Made by a program: the position numbers and the translations under genes. From positions 4,562,992 through 4,626,991 of the forward strand of contig VWZP01002845.1 of assembly GCA_013396995.1 (NCBI GenBank): a stretch of DNA of 64,000 nucleotides, given 5' to 3'. The notes beneath the pieces are model-generated. The model did no database searches, was not told the origin of the DNA, and saw nothing but the letters and a program-made list of their open reading frames with translations. Below are positions 23,931 through 35,800 of this stretch, one piece after another. The stretch comes from Dicaeum eximium (taxonomy: Eukaryota; Chordata; Aves; Passeriformes; Dicaeidae). Within the stretch, counting starts at the first letter, position 1; every line of letters starts with the position of its first letter.

Positions 23931-26900
23931 AGACAGCATTAGGACTCCCCCCTACCACAGTCCCCTAGATGCAGCCCCATGGGTACTGCGTAGAGGGGAA
24001 TTCTCATTTCCCTCCATATCCTGCATACTCTCTTGCTGATGTGGCCCCATGGGTGGCCAGCCCTCACCCCCACTTAGCAGAGCTCTAAACAAGAATTGAT
24101 GTGTTAGTCACAGAGTTTGGAGGGAAAATACCATCACTGGGAGAGTTCATTAAATATTTGACTTCTCAAGGAGCCTAAAACCTGTATTTGCTTAGAATAA
24201 AACTAAGAACATGACTTGAGAAATGAGGAAGAAGAAAGGCGATATAATCTTGCAAATATATTCAGCCTCAGAGAAAAGCATGGACAAATATTCATTGGAA
24301 GTGTTAAACAAGTTCAGGTCCCATGAAAGTCAAGGGTCTCCTAAGGCTTAAGTGGAAAAAAACTAGCCAATCCACTAGGATGGGCAGTGTTAGACCTTTA
24401 TGCTTTTGCCCCAAAGTTCCTGCCCCATGGATCAGGAGAGGAGCCAGCCTGGGAAGTGGTGATGCTCACTAGCATCCTGAGAGGGATAGCTCTGGAAGGA
24501 GGTGGAAGGCAGGAGGTGGGGAGAGACATGGTGCTGCTGGGACAGCAGCCTCTTGGAGAGCTTCCCCCATGCTTAACCCCTCATTTTGGGAGCTAAAAGC
24601 CCTGTAGTGCAAAGCACCTTTGAACCACTCTCTCCTTCAAACTACTCCACTGCTTGCCACCACCTTCACAGCCCTGACACTGCTGGAAACCCAGCTGGGC
24701 TAGGGCACCCATGGCTTGTGCGGGCTGGGGGGGACAGCCTCCACAGCTGCTGGTGGATATCCCAACTAGCTAGCTGAAAAAATTAACCTTTTTGCCCTTT
24801 GCATCTTCCTCAAGATACAACAAACTCATGCCACTGATGTGGCTTCTTGCTGGTGGCTGATGTCCCATGCATTCTGCTCTCCCATCACAGCTTGGACCAA
24901 AACTGCAGAGAGGGAATCAGGGAAAGTTGGCCACGTTTTGAGACCTGCTCGGTTAGATAAAAATATGAGTGTGGCAAAACCTGCACCTCATATCCCCATC
25001 TTCCCTTGCTCATTGGATCCCTCACGTCACCCCAAAGCTTGTACATGCTCACTAAGCCACTGGAGTGCCTTCTGACCCCATGTGCTCCTTCACCTAAAGG
25101 GGGAATGTGGCTGCTTTGATGGCTTGTGCTGTGCAAGGCACATCGTGACTCGTGCCTGACTGCCCTCCAGTAAAGACATCAAAATTCCCTGGGAGGGTAA
25201 TTCTGTGCTGGCCCTCCAGTTCCCGTGCCTTAATCTCAGGGTGCCAGACAGATTTCCAGCACTGTTTGCAGGCTGCTGGTTTGAGAGGGATGCTGTTGAG
25301 AGAGTTCCTGGATGTACCTATGTTGCTGCCAAACTGCACATGGTTGCCATAGAGATGTAGGACACGTAGATCTGACTGATAGTCATCTTTTCCCCCACCC
25401 TTTCTTTCCTTTTGTGTTAAGTAAAGGAAATGGCATAGCTAGACATGCCTCTGAGGAGCTGCATTGAGAAATCTTGGCAGCCAAGTGGTGGTTTCAGATA
25501 CTGAAGCTGCAAGCAGCCATGTGTTTACTGGCAGACAAGGGTAATGCTGAGGGAGCAGACCTGCTCCAGAACGGGTGATGGACAGAAGCTGGAGAAGGCT
25601 TCAGCTCTGCTGAGACCTTATACTGCTGCACAAGGTGGAAATGAGCTCAGACCCTGGTTTTGTTATGCATGATCTCTCCACCCCCAAAATATATGATCTC
25701 ATAACAGCAGAAATATCCTTTTCTAATTAATAATCCACCTTTGTGTCCACAAAGCTCTGCCAGCTATTTCTGCCAGCAAATACTGTTTGCACTTTACAGC
25801 ATGCTAGGATGTGATATTTGTCTATATAAACTTGATTTACTCCTGTAGATCCTGGATAAAACCTATATAAGGCCTCATTCACTCCAGAATTACTGACTGC
25901 TTGGCTCCTGGCATGTGCCCCAGTGCTACTGATTTTTAAGCAATCTTGCTAGTGTAACTCTTGTTGCAGTTGTGTTTATAACATGCCATCTCCTTTTGCT
26001 TTGGAAGAGCAAGATCAAGGTACAAATAATCACACAGCAAAGAAATACCTGTTCAAACATTTTATCAAAGACCATAACAGAAGCATCTAAGGAAGTGTTG
26101 AAGTGTTAGGAATTTAAAGAAACGGGGCTTCCCACCAGAGCTAGAATTACCTCCTCCTTTAGTTGCACAATGTCCTCCTAAAATGGAGCCTCCACCAAAC
26201 TTTGTGATTGCTGCAATGTGAGCCCAGACAAAACATTCAAGATGAAGAAGGCCTTTGCCTTTTTGGAAACTTTGCTTTTTCCCAGAGAAGCCCAGAAGCC
26301 ACCCTTTGCTCCCCTTAGCGAGTCCTCCCCCACATGAGCACTGCCATTGGTGTCAGAGGAAATGAGTGCATGTCCAGCAGCATGGGACAGCCTTGCACAA
26401 CCAGGCCTAAATATATAGGACATGGGAGATAGTCTCCAGTAAATAAAATTGCAATAGCTTGGGGCCCCAGCCAGCTCATGTTAATGTTAGGAGGTGTTGG
26501 CTATCCTGGCTTCCCCTCAAATCAAATGCATTCAACACATGGCTGAAGCATAGGGGTTTTTCTGATTTAAAAGCATTCTTGAAGCAGTCCCTATTAACTG
26601 GTGTTTCAAAAGCACCATGGCACGAGAAGATGAGCAGTATGGATATTCCTCGTGCTCAGCAGCCAGGACTCTCTCCCTCCCTGCACAGCAGTCAGGACAT
26701 TTCCTGCAGCAGCCTGCTGCCTGCCAGCTGGTGGGATGCTCGTGGATGGACACCACACATACACCAGCCTGCTGGGCCCCATCAGAGGGCAGACATTCGG
26801 GTTAATTACCTCCCTGAGAGCCAGGCTTCCAGAGCATGTAATTCAACTCAAATTAAATTGCTCATCAACAGGTAATCAGCTGATCCATAGCTGGAGTTGC

Positions 26901-28656
26901 TGAGAGTCATAGTTGGTGTTTTCCTATGCCTGTGCTTTGTTCTTTAACACCTTACAGAATCTAAGGTCAAGGTGGGAAGCAATGATCCCGTCCATCCTGC
27001 ATGCCAAAGCCTGCTTTCAAACTCCAGCCTCATGGTATCTCTAAATGGCTTTTTGTTGGAGGGTTAAACTACACACCATGTGTAAGACTGCTCAGGCACA
27101 TCCCTTTTCTGACACTCCTCCAGAAGGAGACATGCCTTCACAGACAGATTTTTGGGCAACCCAGCTGCTGGTCTGGCACAAGATGTGCATTTTTGCAATA
27201 CAAATGTGTGCAGTGATGATGCTTGAGCTTTCTTGCGTGGCACTTGAAGGGTGTCAACCAACTTGAATTTATACTTGAAGGGTGTAAACCAGCAGCAGCA
27301 ACAGATGGATCTACTACAGGAGATGCTGTGGGCCTCTGGGGATGTGTTGGTGCTCTCACCTGCTGCTGGTGACTGCAGGAGATGCCTCACTCCTTGTGAG
27401 ACACAGGGAAATGTCCAGGCTCTTAAAAAAATACCCTAACATTAAAACAGTGCACCAGTTTGCGTCCTGAGCTCCAGAGGGTTTGCAGGACGTTTTGCAG
27501 TGGTTTCAGTGAGAGAAATCTCACCCTGCAGGGTGGTGGTTTGCAGAACGCAGCGTGGCTTGCCCACACACACAGGCAGAGTTTCAAAGGCGTTGGAGAT
27601 CAAAGGAAAAGGCTTCAGACAAAGCCACAGCAGAGAGTACTAGGCATGTTAATAATTTAGGAACAATCAAATGTAAGAAGAGTCAAATGCAGGCACTGAA
27701 GGGGTCACGGGGCATTCTCAGTGAGTGCATCCCAAGGCAGGGAGGCACCAATGCAGGGCAAAGGACTCTCACTGCCCAGCTGGCTCACCAAGGGAGGTGA
27801 CAGACTATCCTCCCTCTCTGGTGGGCCTGGAAGCATGACGTGCTCAGACCCGTGTGTCCTTGGGAATAAAAACCTCTGGTCTTGCTGGCTGTGTATGCAG
27901 AGCCTTTGGAAAGTTGTGAGTGCACAGATTATGGCCAGCTGCCATTCATCCTGTGCACGAGTCACCTGAACTTGAGTATGCTGAGTGTACCCAGCTGGTA
28001 AAACGAAAATTTTGGGTGATGGTTAAAAATTGTTAATAAGTATTATTAGGGGATGGGGTTTTTTTCTTTGGAAATAAAGGATTTTTAATCAAACTTTAAT
28101 TACCATGTGCCACAGATCTTTCTTAAACTGAAAGTAATGAACTTCAGCATGAATAGTGTTCTTAGGTGACTAATGGGATATTGGAAAACTCACTTGGTGA
28201 TTTTTAGGGATGAGTAAGAGATGGTGTAAAGACAGAACCTGTCAGAAAAGTGCTTGTAATCCTTCAGCACTGGCTGCATGAAGAGATGAAAATGGGAACC
28301 TGAAATGAAGCTCCTTTATAAACCCATCTCACAATATTAAGGCATAAATTTTAGAGCTAGCCCACATAATGGCTTTCAGTTTCATGTCACAGGTAAGATC
28401 CATTTTTAATGGTACTATTTTTGCTGTGGTGCTTCTGACAAATGGTCAGAGAAATGTCAGTCTTGGCAGTCCATAAAATTAGCAACATCTCCCTAATAGT
28501 GCTAAAGACAGGAGCCACTTTCTGAACCTCTAGGGACCATAGCAGCCCCGAGTGTGCAGCGCAGCTCAGGCTCTGCAGTGCTGCAGGGATGGCTCTCTGG
28601 GGCAAAACAGAGCCTCTCCAGGTCCTTGTGCCACAGCCCTTGCTCTTACCAGGTGT
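23931..28656. other. Unannotated sequence
   Basis: No gene or mobile element was recognised in these 4.7 kb. The stretch 25.7-26.1 kb is AT-rich with many TAAT-type motifs. Open frames are short and overlap. A donor-like CACAG|GTAAGA occurs near 28392 on the plus strand but is not supported by a coding frame. The 31-bp-period repeat at 27242 is listed separately. Confidence 0.4.
27242..27291. repeat. 19-bp direct repeat at 31-bp spacing
   Basis: ACTTGAAGGGTGTCAACCA (27242-27260) recurs as ACTTGAAGGGTGTAAACCA (27273-27291), with one mismatch. A third partial start, ACTTGAA, lies between them at 27261. This looks like a local duplication. Confidence 0.8.
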
Positions 28657-29620
28657 GGGCATCCACAGCTCCCCTGGGCAACCTGTACCAGCACCTCACC
28701 ATTCTCACACTAAAGAATCTCTTCCTTATGTCCAATCTAAACTTACCCTCTCTCCGTTTAAAACTATTACCCCTAATCCTGTCCATGGTAAAAAGCTTCT
28801 CCCCATTACTCTTGTAAATAGACTTTTAGTACTGAAAGGCCACCGTTAGGTCTCTCCAGGGCCTTCCCTTCTCCAGGATGCACAACCCCAACTCTCTCAG
28901 CCTTTCTTCACCTATTTCATCCTTCTGATCATTTCTGTGGCCCTACTCTGGGCCCACTCAAATAGGTCCACATATTTCTTGTCCCAGAGCTAGATGCAGC
29001 ACTCCAGGTGGGGTTCACCAGAGAGGAGTAGAAGGGAAGAATCCTCTCCCTCCCCCTGGTGCCCATGCTGCTCTGGATGCAGCCCAGGATATAGCTGGCT
29101 TTCTGAGCTGCAATCATACATTGCTGGGTCATGTCCAGTTTTCACCCACCAGTACCCTCAAGTCCTCTGCAGGGCTGCTCTTGATGCATTCATCCCCCAA
29201 TACCAGAGGTTGTCCCGACCCAGATGCAGCACCTCGTACTTGGTCTTGTTGAACCTCATGGGGGTCCCATGGGCACACTCTTCAAGCCTGTCCAGGTCCC
29301 TCTGGATGGCATCCCTTCCCTCCAACATATCAACCACACAGCTCAGCTTGGTGGTCTGCAAACTCACGGAGGGTGCACTCAATCCCACTGTCTGTGTCAC
29401 CGATGAAGACACTAAATAGTATTGGTCCCAGTATTGACCCTTGAGGGACGCCTCTCTTTACTGGTTTCCATCTGGACATGACTATAACTCATTGGACAAG
29501 CTATCCAGCCAGTTCCTTATCCATCTAACAGTCCTCTCAGATACAGTATCTCTACTACTTAGTGTCAAGAATGATGTGAAGGATTGCATCAAAGGCCTTA
29601 GAGAAGTCCAGGCAGAGACC
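28657..29620 (-). mobile_element. Long CR1 LINE fragment, copy 1 (antisense)
   Basis: About 960 bases run in CR1 order in reverse complement. The left part is the 3'UTR and RT end (GGGCATCCACAGCTCCCC, TGGGCAACCTGTACCAGC, TAAAGAATCTCTTCC). The right part is the RT domain, up to CAAAGGCCTTAGAGAAGTCC near 29610. The extreme 3' terminus of CR1, about 130 bases including its terminal short repeats, is missing at the left, which is unusual because CR1 normally keeps its 3' end. The deletion must postdate insertion, or the tail has decayed beyond recognition. All but the first 28 bases are inside the near-identical 2.09-kb duplicated block. Confidence 0.92.
28929..29613 (-). pseudogene. CR1 reverse transcriptase remnant, copy 1
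   Basis: Minus-strand frames encode the C-terminal portion of the CR1 ORF2 reverse transcriptase. The upstream piece (29158-29412) contains the stretch LDRLEECAHGTPMRFNKTKY followed by EVLHLGRDN. The downstream piece (28929-29132) contains MTQQCMIAAQKASYILGCIQ. Both are hallmarks of this part of CR1 RT. The two pieces are in different frames. There appear to be two small frameshifts between them, one before about 29158 and one about 29135, and further stops follow downstream. The reverse transcriptase of an active CR1 copies element RNA at the genomic target; this copy cannot, being truncated and frameshifted. Confidence 0.9.
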
Positions 29621-30774
29621 CTGCCCTGAGCTGCGACGCTGGCACAGTGGGAATGTGCCGTCAGTCACGGGCCGAGCCCAGGGGGCCAGCACCTGCACAG
29701 TGTGCCATGCAGCACTGTGCCAGGCACAGGACCAGCCCCCAGGAAAGAGGGCCAGGCTGGGGGTGAGGGAGGGAAATGCTTACTTAGCACCTAACCTTGA
29801 CAGGCCTTTTTCTTTAGGAGTTCCTTAAGGTATGTGCCTACACCCACACTTATGTATATACACATAGTTATAGAGATTTCAAATTCAAAGTTAAAGTGCA
29901 AAGGCTTTTAAAAGCATTAAAGGATTTAAAGGCTTCTACTAGGAGAGATGCTGGTGTGGAAGAAGAGAGAAAAGAAAGTTTGCTCTGGCTGGAGGAGCAA
30001 AAATAGAAAAATACAAAATACTGTTGTGGGGAAGCCTGGAGTCATCTTTTTGTCTGTATCCAGACTTTGTCACTGCACACAAATTATGGTCAGTGTCTGT
30101 GAAATGGGGGCAGTCAGCCCCTTTCCTACCATGGGCAGTCAGCCCCTTTCCTACCTGCTTACAGGCTGCCTCTCACTGCACAGCACAGTGGCATCCCTGC
30201 CACCTCACACTACCAAAATAAAAATAACATGAAATAACAGAAAATTAAACTTGGGTCAGTGGCTACTGATTGGCACTGAATGGAAGGGGTGCAATTTCAG
30301 AGACAGCTGGCATTAGATAATACAGCCAAGAGCTGATGCTTCAGGAAGGATTCACTACAAAATGTGGGGTTTTTCTTCTCTTTTCCTTTTCTCTGCATCT
30401 TTTTTATTGATCTGTGAAAGTAGAGCTCTGCAGATGCAATATCTGAGAGCTGGTGGTATCCTCATGCCTTTGTCTGCAGCTCTTTTCTCTGTAATTGTTT
30501 CTGGCTTCCTCTGTACTGTACCTTGGGCTTTGGCTGGAAGGCCTTTTAGCCATCTGAAATTAAAGGTTCTTCTTCATCAGCCCCTTACATGAGCTTTTTG
30601 CTTCCACTACTAACCAGCAATTTTCTTAGCACCCTGAATCAATTCAGTTTTTCCATCAGAGGTCAGGTGTTTCAGCTGGAAAAAGCCACTGGTGGGGAGG
30701 TTGTCACCTCTTCTTTTGACCCCAGCCCTCCTCCTTCTCACTCAGCACATGGGACACTGGTTCAGTTTCCATAT
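29621..30774. other. Unannotated right part of duplicated block, copy 1
   Basis: No gene was recognised. The first 150 bases are GC-rich and the remainder AT-richer. A 25-bp tandem duplication lies at 30108-30155. A stretch at about 30070-30110 faintly resembles an MIR core but is too weak to call. Confidence 0.4.
30108..30155. repeat. 25-bp tandem duplication, copy 1
   Basis: Bases 30108-30132 repeat at 30133-30155 (23 bases shared exactly, starting GGGCAGTCAGCCCC and ending CTTTCCTACC). The same structure recurs at 32199-32246 in the second copy of the large block. Confidence 0.9.
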
Positions 30775-30775
30775 N
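30775..30775. other. Single N exactly between the two block copies
   Basis: The unknown base lies precisely where copy 1 of the 2.09-kb block stops and copy 2 starts. A lone N at such a junction is what assemblers or scaffolders leave when two contig ends are abutted without being merged. It supports the false-duplication reading. Confidence 0.95.
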
Positions 30776-31711
30776 GTACCAGCACCTCACCATTCTCACA
30801 CTAAAGAATCTCTTCCTCATGTCCAATCTAAACTTACCCTCTCTCCGTTTAAAACTATTACCCCTAATCCTGTCCATGGTAAAAAGCTTCTCCCCATTAC
30901 TCTTGTAAATAGACTTTTAGTACTGAAAGGCCACCGTTAGGTCTCTCCAGGGCCTTCCCTTCTCCAGGATGCACAACCCCAACTCTCTCAGCCTTTCTTC
31001 ACCTATTTCATCCTTCTGATCATTTCTGTGGCCCTACTCTGGGCCCACTCAAATAGTTCCACATATTTCTTGTCCCAGAGCTAGATGCAGCACTCCAGGT
31101 GGGGTTCACCAGAGAGGAGTAGAAGGGAAGAATCCTCTCCCTCCCCCTGCTGCCCATGCTGCTCTGGATGCAGCCCAGGATATAGCTGGCTTTCTGAGCT
31201 GCAATCATACATTGCTGGGTCATGTCCAGTTTTCACCCACCAGTACCCTCAAGTCCTCTGCAGGGCTGCTCTTGATGCATTCATCCCCCAATACCAGAGG
31301 TTGTCCCGACCCAGATGCAGCACCTCGTACTTGGTCTTGTTGAACCTCATGGGGGTCCCATGGGCACACTCTTCAAGCCTGTCCAGGTCCCTCTGGATGG
31401 CATCCCTTCCCTCCAACATATCAACCACACAGCTCAGCTTGGTGGTCTGCAAACTCACGGAGGGTGCACTCAATCCCACTGTCTGTGTCACCGATGAAGA
31501 CACTAAATAGTATTGGTCCCAGTATTGACCCTTGAGGGACGCCTCTCTTTACTGGTTTCCATCTGGACATGACTATAACTCATTGGACAAGCTATCCAGC
31601 CAGTTCCTTATCCATCTAACAGTCCTCTCAGATACAGTATCTCTACTACTTAGTGTCAAGAATGATGTGAAGGATTGCATCAAAGGCCTTAGAGAAGTCC
31701 AGGCAGAGACC
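30776..31711 (-). mobile_element. CR1 LINE fragment, copy 2 (antisense)
   Basis: This is the same CR1 as at 28657-29620, minus its first 28 bases, carried in the second block copy. It is not an independent insertion: breakpoints, frameshifts and nearly every base are shared. It should be counted once when tallying repeats. Confidence 0.92.
31020..31704 (-). pseudogene. CR1 reverse transcriptase remnant, copy 2
   Basis: Same decayed RT fragment as in copy 1, with the same frameshifts. The only protein-level differences come from two substitutions: a Thr/Asn change caused by 31057, in the piece at 31020-31223, and a Thr/Ser change caused by 31150. The frame at 31249-31503 is identical in translation to its partner at 29158-29412. 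Non-functional. Confidence 0.88.
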
Positions 31712-32865
31712 CTGCCCTGAGCTGCGACGCTGGCACAGTGGGAATGTGCCGTCAGTCACGGGCCGAGCCCAGGGGGCCAGCACCTGCACAGTGTGCCATG
31801 CAGCACTGTGCCAGGCACAGGACCAGCCCCCAGGAAAGAGGGCCAGGCTGGGGGTGAGGGAGGGAAATGCTTACTTAGCACCTAACCTTGACAGGCCTTT
31901 TTCTTTAGGAGTTCCTTAAGGTATGTGCCTACACCCACACTTATGTATATACACATAGTTATAGAGATTTCAAATTCAAAGTTAAAGTGCAAAGGCTTTA
32001 AAAAGCATTAAAGGATTTAAAGGCTTCTACTAGGAGAGATGCTGGTGTGGAAGAAGAGAGAAAAGAAAGTTTGCTCTGGCTGGAGGAGCAAAAATAGAAA
32101 AATACAAAATACTGTTGTGGGGAAGCCTGGAGTCATCTTTTTGTCTGTATCCAGACTTTGTCACTGCACACAAATTATGGTCAGTGTCTGTGAAATGGGG
32201 GCAGTCAGCCCCTTTCCTACCATGGGCAGTCAGCCCCTTTCCTACCTGCTTACAGGCTGCCTCTCACTGCACAGCACAGTGGCATCCCTGCCACCTCACA
32301 CTACCAAAATAAAAATAACATGAAATAACAGAAAATTAAACTTGGGTCAGTGGCTACTGATTGGCACTGAATGGAAGGGGTGCAATTTCAGAGACAGCTG
32401 GCATTAGATAATACAGCCAAGAGCTGATGCTTCAGGAAGGATTCACTACAAAATGTGGGGTTTTTCTTCTCTTTTCCTTTTCTCTGCATCTTTTTTATTG
32501 ATCTGTGAAAGTAGAGCTCTGCAGATGCAATATCTGAGAGCTGGTGGTATCCTCATGCCTTTGTCTGCAGCTCTTTTCTCTGTAATTGTTTCTGGCTTCC
32601 TCTGTACTGTACCTTGGGCTTTGGCTGGAAGGCCTTTTAGCCATCTGAAATTAAAGGTTCTTCTTCATCAGCCCCTTACATGAGCTTTTTGCTTCCACTA
32701 CTAACCAGCAATTTTCTTAGCACCCTGAATCAATTCAGTTTTTCCATCAGAGGTCAGGTGTTTCAGCTGGAAAAAGCCACTGGTGGGGAGGTTGTCACCT
32801 CTTCTTTTGACCCCAGCCCTCCTCCTTCTCACTCAGCACATGGGACACTGGTTCAGTTTCCATAT
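31712..32865. other. Unannotated right part of duplicated block, copy 2
   Basis: Same content as 29621-30774, differing only at 32000 (A for T). No gene was recognised. Confidence 0.4.
32199..32246. repeat. 25-bp tandem duplication, copy 2
   Basis: This is the counterpart of 30108-30155 in the second block copy, identical to it. Confidence 0.9.
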
Positions 32866-35800
32866 CCTCCTTCAGCACAAGGAGCTGGCAGGGAGCTGGG
32901 AGAGGGAAACCTGCGTTTCCCTCTTTCCAGTGGTGAAACAGCACAGCTCCCCTGATATTTCCATTTTTGTGGGGAAATGGGTGGGTGTTTCCCTGTCAGT
33001 ACCTGTGTGCTCAAAGCTGACAGAGGGGAAAGCCTTGCCCTGCTTCTCACACCTTGTGCCCCGCTCTGTGCCGGCTGTGTCTGGCGGTGTGGCCCCGTGA
33101 CAGAGGCTGCTGGGTTTGCAGCGGTGCTCAAGCCTGGAGGCGCTGGCATTTCCCAGGCAGAGCAGTAACCGGACATGGAGATTAGCTCTGCCTCATCTCC
33201 ATGTTTAAATGAACTTCCCCCAATTAGGGAAATTGCCTGTGCTTACACTTCAGACAGATCCTCCCTGGAATTATATTCATAAACTCCTCGTGCACTGCTG
33301 CACACAAGCCCAGTGTGGGGCGACGATTATCCCAAGCCCTGGCCAATCCCACCTCTGCTGTGGTGGCCACATTGTTGCCCAGGGTTTATGCCCTTTCACC
33401 TCCTCTTTGCTCACTTTGCTCACTTCTCACCCCCTCTTCAGCTGGAGATGTGCTGCTTCCTCTTCCCCTGTCTCTCGGTGGTTACCCTAACACCACCAAA
33501 GCCATAACCCCATGCCTAAATTTTATTATCCACCAACCCCCACTCAAATCCATACAAGGCCAGCTCATGAAACTTCCCCTACCTCCCTTTGTTAAACGTA
33601 CAATTTTTAGGAGACCTTAAGGAAGGACAGCTTCAGGAGTCTCTGTGTGTTCATATTATATTGCCATATTTTTTTGCTCAAAACAGACTTTTCATATATG
33701 GCGAAGACAGTGCTGCAAGACAAATTAAATCCAGGGAAAAAAAGAAAGAAAACAAAACAAATTAAGCTTGTTAAGCTTTACAGAAAACCACTGCAAGGCT
33801 GAAGCAGGACTTAAAAGCTAGAGTATTCAAAGGGCCCTGAGGGAAGCAGCCCTGGGACTGACACTGAATTTAATTTGTTCTATGCTGAAGGAGGCAGCTT
33901 TGGAGAAATGCCCATATGCATACTGATTCCTCCAACAAACACTTTACCAGGTTTAGCAAAAATTAGGAGCTCCAGAGCAGCTGGAGAATCCTCGTGATGA
34001 ATAGCGAGCAGAATCAGGAGAAAGGGTCCCTCTGCCTTAGTGAGGCCTTTACAGAGCACCACGGATTTTCTTTTAACAGAGGCATTACTTTTTCTCAGGA
34101 GATGTAATGGGAATTTACCAATGTACACAGGCAGGAGAAAACATTTTCAAACTAGAAAAAAAACACCTCAAGCCTCCACGAATTGCAGATGAAACCTGTG
34201 TAAGAACAGGAAATTAATTTTCTGTTAATAATTCTTAAGGTTAACATCACAAGAGTCAGACAGTGAGAACAGTGCCCAGCTCTGACACCTGCTCTCCAAA
34301 GCACTTTCTATTTTATGTCATTTTTTAATTGAATGGATTTCTCTTTTTCTGTTCTTTGTATTGCAAGCAATGCTTTGGATGGCATAAAGAGTCACTGAGC
34401 CAGAACGAGCTGGAATTGAAAGAGATCTGGGGGAAAAGTGGAGCTTGCCTGATTTAAGAATATTTCTTTTCAATGTCGAAAGAGACCAACCAAACAGGCG
34501 GAGTTCCCTACGAAGGAAAAGACACCAAAACCTAATTCAAGTCCTGGCTTCAAAGCCTGGCTCCTTATCTAAACAGCAGGACTTGTCATCACAAGTACAG
34601 CCACACAGAGAGAAATAGAATAATAAGAGTGAAAATGTATTTAGTGCTTTTAATACAGTGTTGTCAATCTGATTTATTTCATCTTGAATTCCAGTATCTG
34701 GAGCTTTTGTTAAAGACCAAGAGGCTGCAGTTGCACAGCTTTAGCAGCATTGCAACTTTTTGTTATATCTTCTTCTTCTCTCTCCTGTGTGAGAGAAGAA
34801 AGCTTGAAACCCCAAGTCCTGAAGATCAGGCTTCAAAGAGCTTGTGAGAGATGTAGAATTTCTGTAGTTTTAAAGCCTCAGTGTTTACAAGCAGGATGAA
34901 GATTTTGGGGTAACCAGGTGAGCATCTGGGACTGGTCAGCATGAGACATGCAGCATAACTGAAAATAAAAATAAAGAATTTGCCACATACATGATTTTTT
35001 TCTCGAAATAGCAGAATTTAATGTCAACTTCATAATGGGAAGGAAATGGACAGATACTGACAGTTGGATATCCTGCCTTTACTTAGATTTGTCCCAAAAC
35101 CAAGATGATACTGAATGTGTTGGGTGAAATTCTTAAACCTGGTGATGAGGTTTGACCTCCACACAGGAAGAGAGGGAGTGTGGCATCTGCCCAGCCTCGG
35201 GCAGATCTTTGGGACTCCCCTGATACCCAGATACTGTTTTGGGTGCTGTGTATCAGCCACAGAATCTCTCTGGGTAGTGATGTCTCTCTGCAACCAGGCA
35301 GAGCTTGTGAGCTGCCACACAAGGTCTTTGTTTTCCCCTCGAGTACTTTTGCCTGTTTTTGCCTTGTGATTGGATCTTTGATTGGTGGCAGAACTTAATT
35401 TCTTTCTAAATTTGCCTGGGAACTAATCCAGTTCTTCCAAGCGCCAGCTATTTGCAAAGAAATGACGACGTCTTGGGTGAGAGTAACTGTGGGGCCAGTG
35501 ATTACATGGGCAGCCCTCCCTGCTGCCTGGCAGGGCACACAGTGAGCACGGCTCTATAATGCCAACTTGCTGGGGACACTTCTCAGACCGCTGGGCAAAC
35601 ATGTGCCGAGAGCGTGCCACAGGTAGGCTGGCTTGCCAAGGGCTGCTGCCTGCTTCCGGAGCGGTGTTTAGCCACTACGTGGTTTTGTTTAAACAGGAAA
35701 ACACATTAAGAGGCACTTCATCCTGGAGTGTTTCTGTCTCTGCTGCCTGCATTCCTGGCTGGGGTGTTTAATACACGTTAAGTGCAATGTGCTCATGGAC

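Larger units (their letters stand above)
28685..30774. repeat. 2,090-bp block, copy 1 of a near-identical pair
   Basis: Every base from 28685 to 30774 aligns without indels to 30776-32865 at a constant offset of 2,091. By eye I find four substitutions: 28727 T versus 30818 C, 28966 G versus 31057 T, 29059 G versus 31150 C, and 29909 T versus 32000 A. This gives about 99.8 percent identity. The block holds most of a CR1 (to about 29620) plus about 1.15 kb of unannotated sequence. It ends directly at the single N at 30775. Confidence 0.95.
30776..32865. repeat. 2,090-bp block, copy 2 of a near-identical pair
   Basis: This is the second copy of 28685-30774 with four substitutions and no indel. 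It starts 28 bases inside the CR1 of copy 1, with no CR1 sequence to its left other than the end of copy 1, and ends at ...TTTCCATAT. After that, unique sequence (CCTCCTTCAGC...) continues. Left-hand unique flank exists only before copy 1 and right-hand unique flank only after copy 2, as expected for two overlapping contigs placed end to end. Confidence 0.95.

Noticed and set aside
28994..29419. 141-codon plus-strand frame (and its twin at 31085-31510) as a gene
   Set aside because: It is the antisense shadow of the CR1 reverse-transcriptase remnant on the minus strand.
30060..30115. MIR core within the duplicated block
   Set aside because: Only a short GTCTGTGAAATGGGG-type phrase matches. 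The expected preceding core is not readable.
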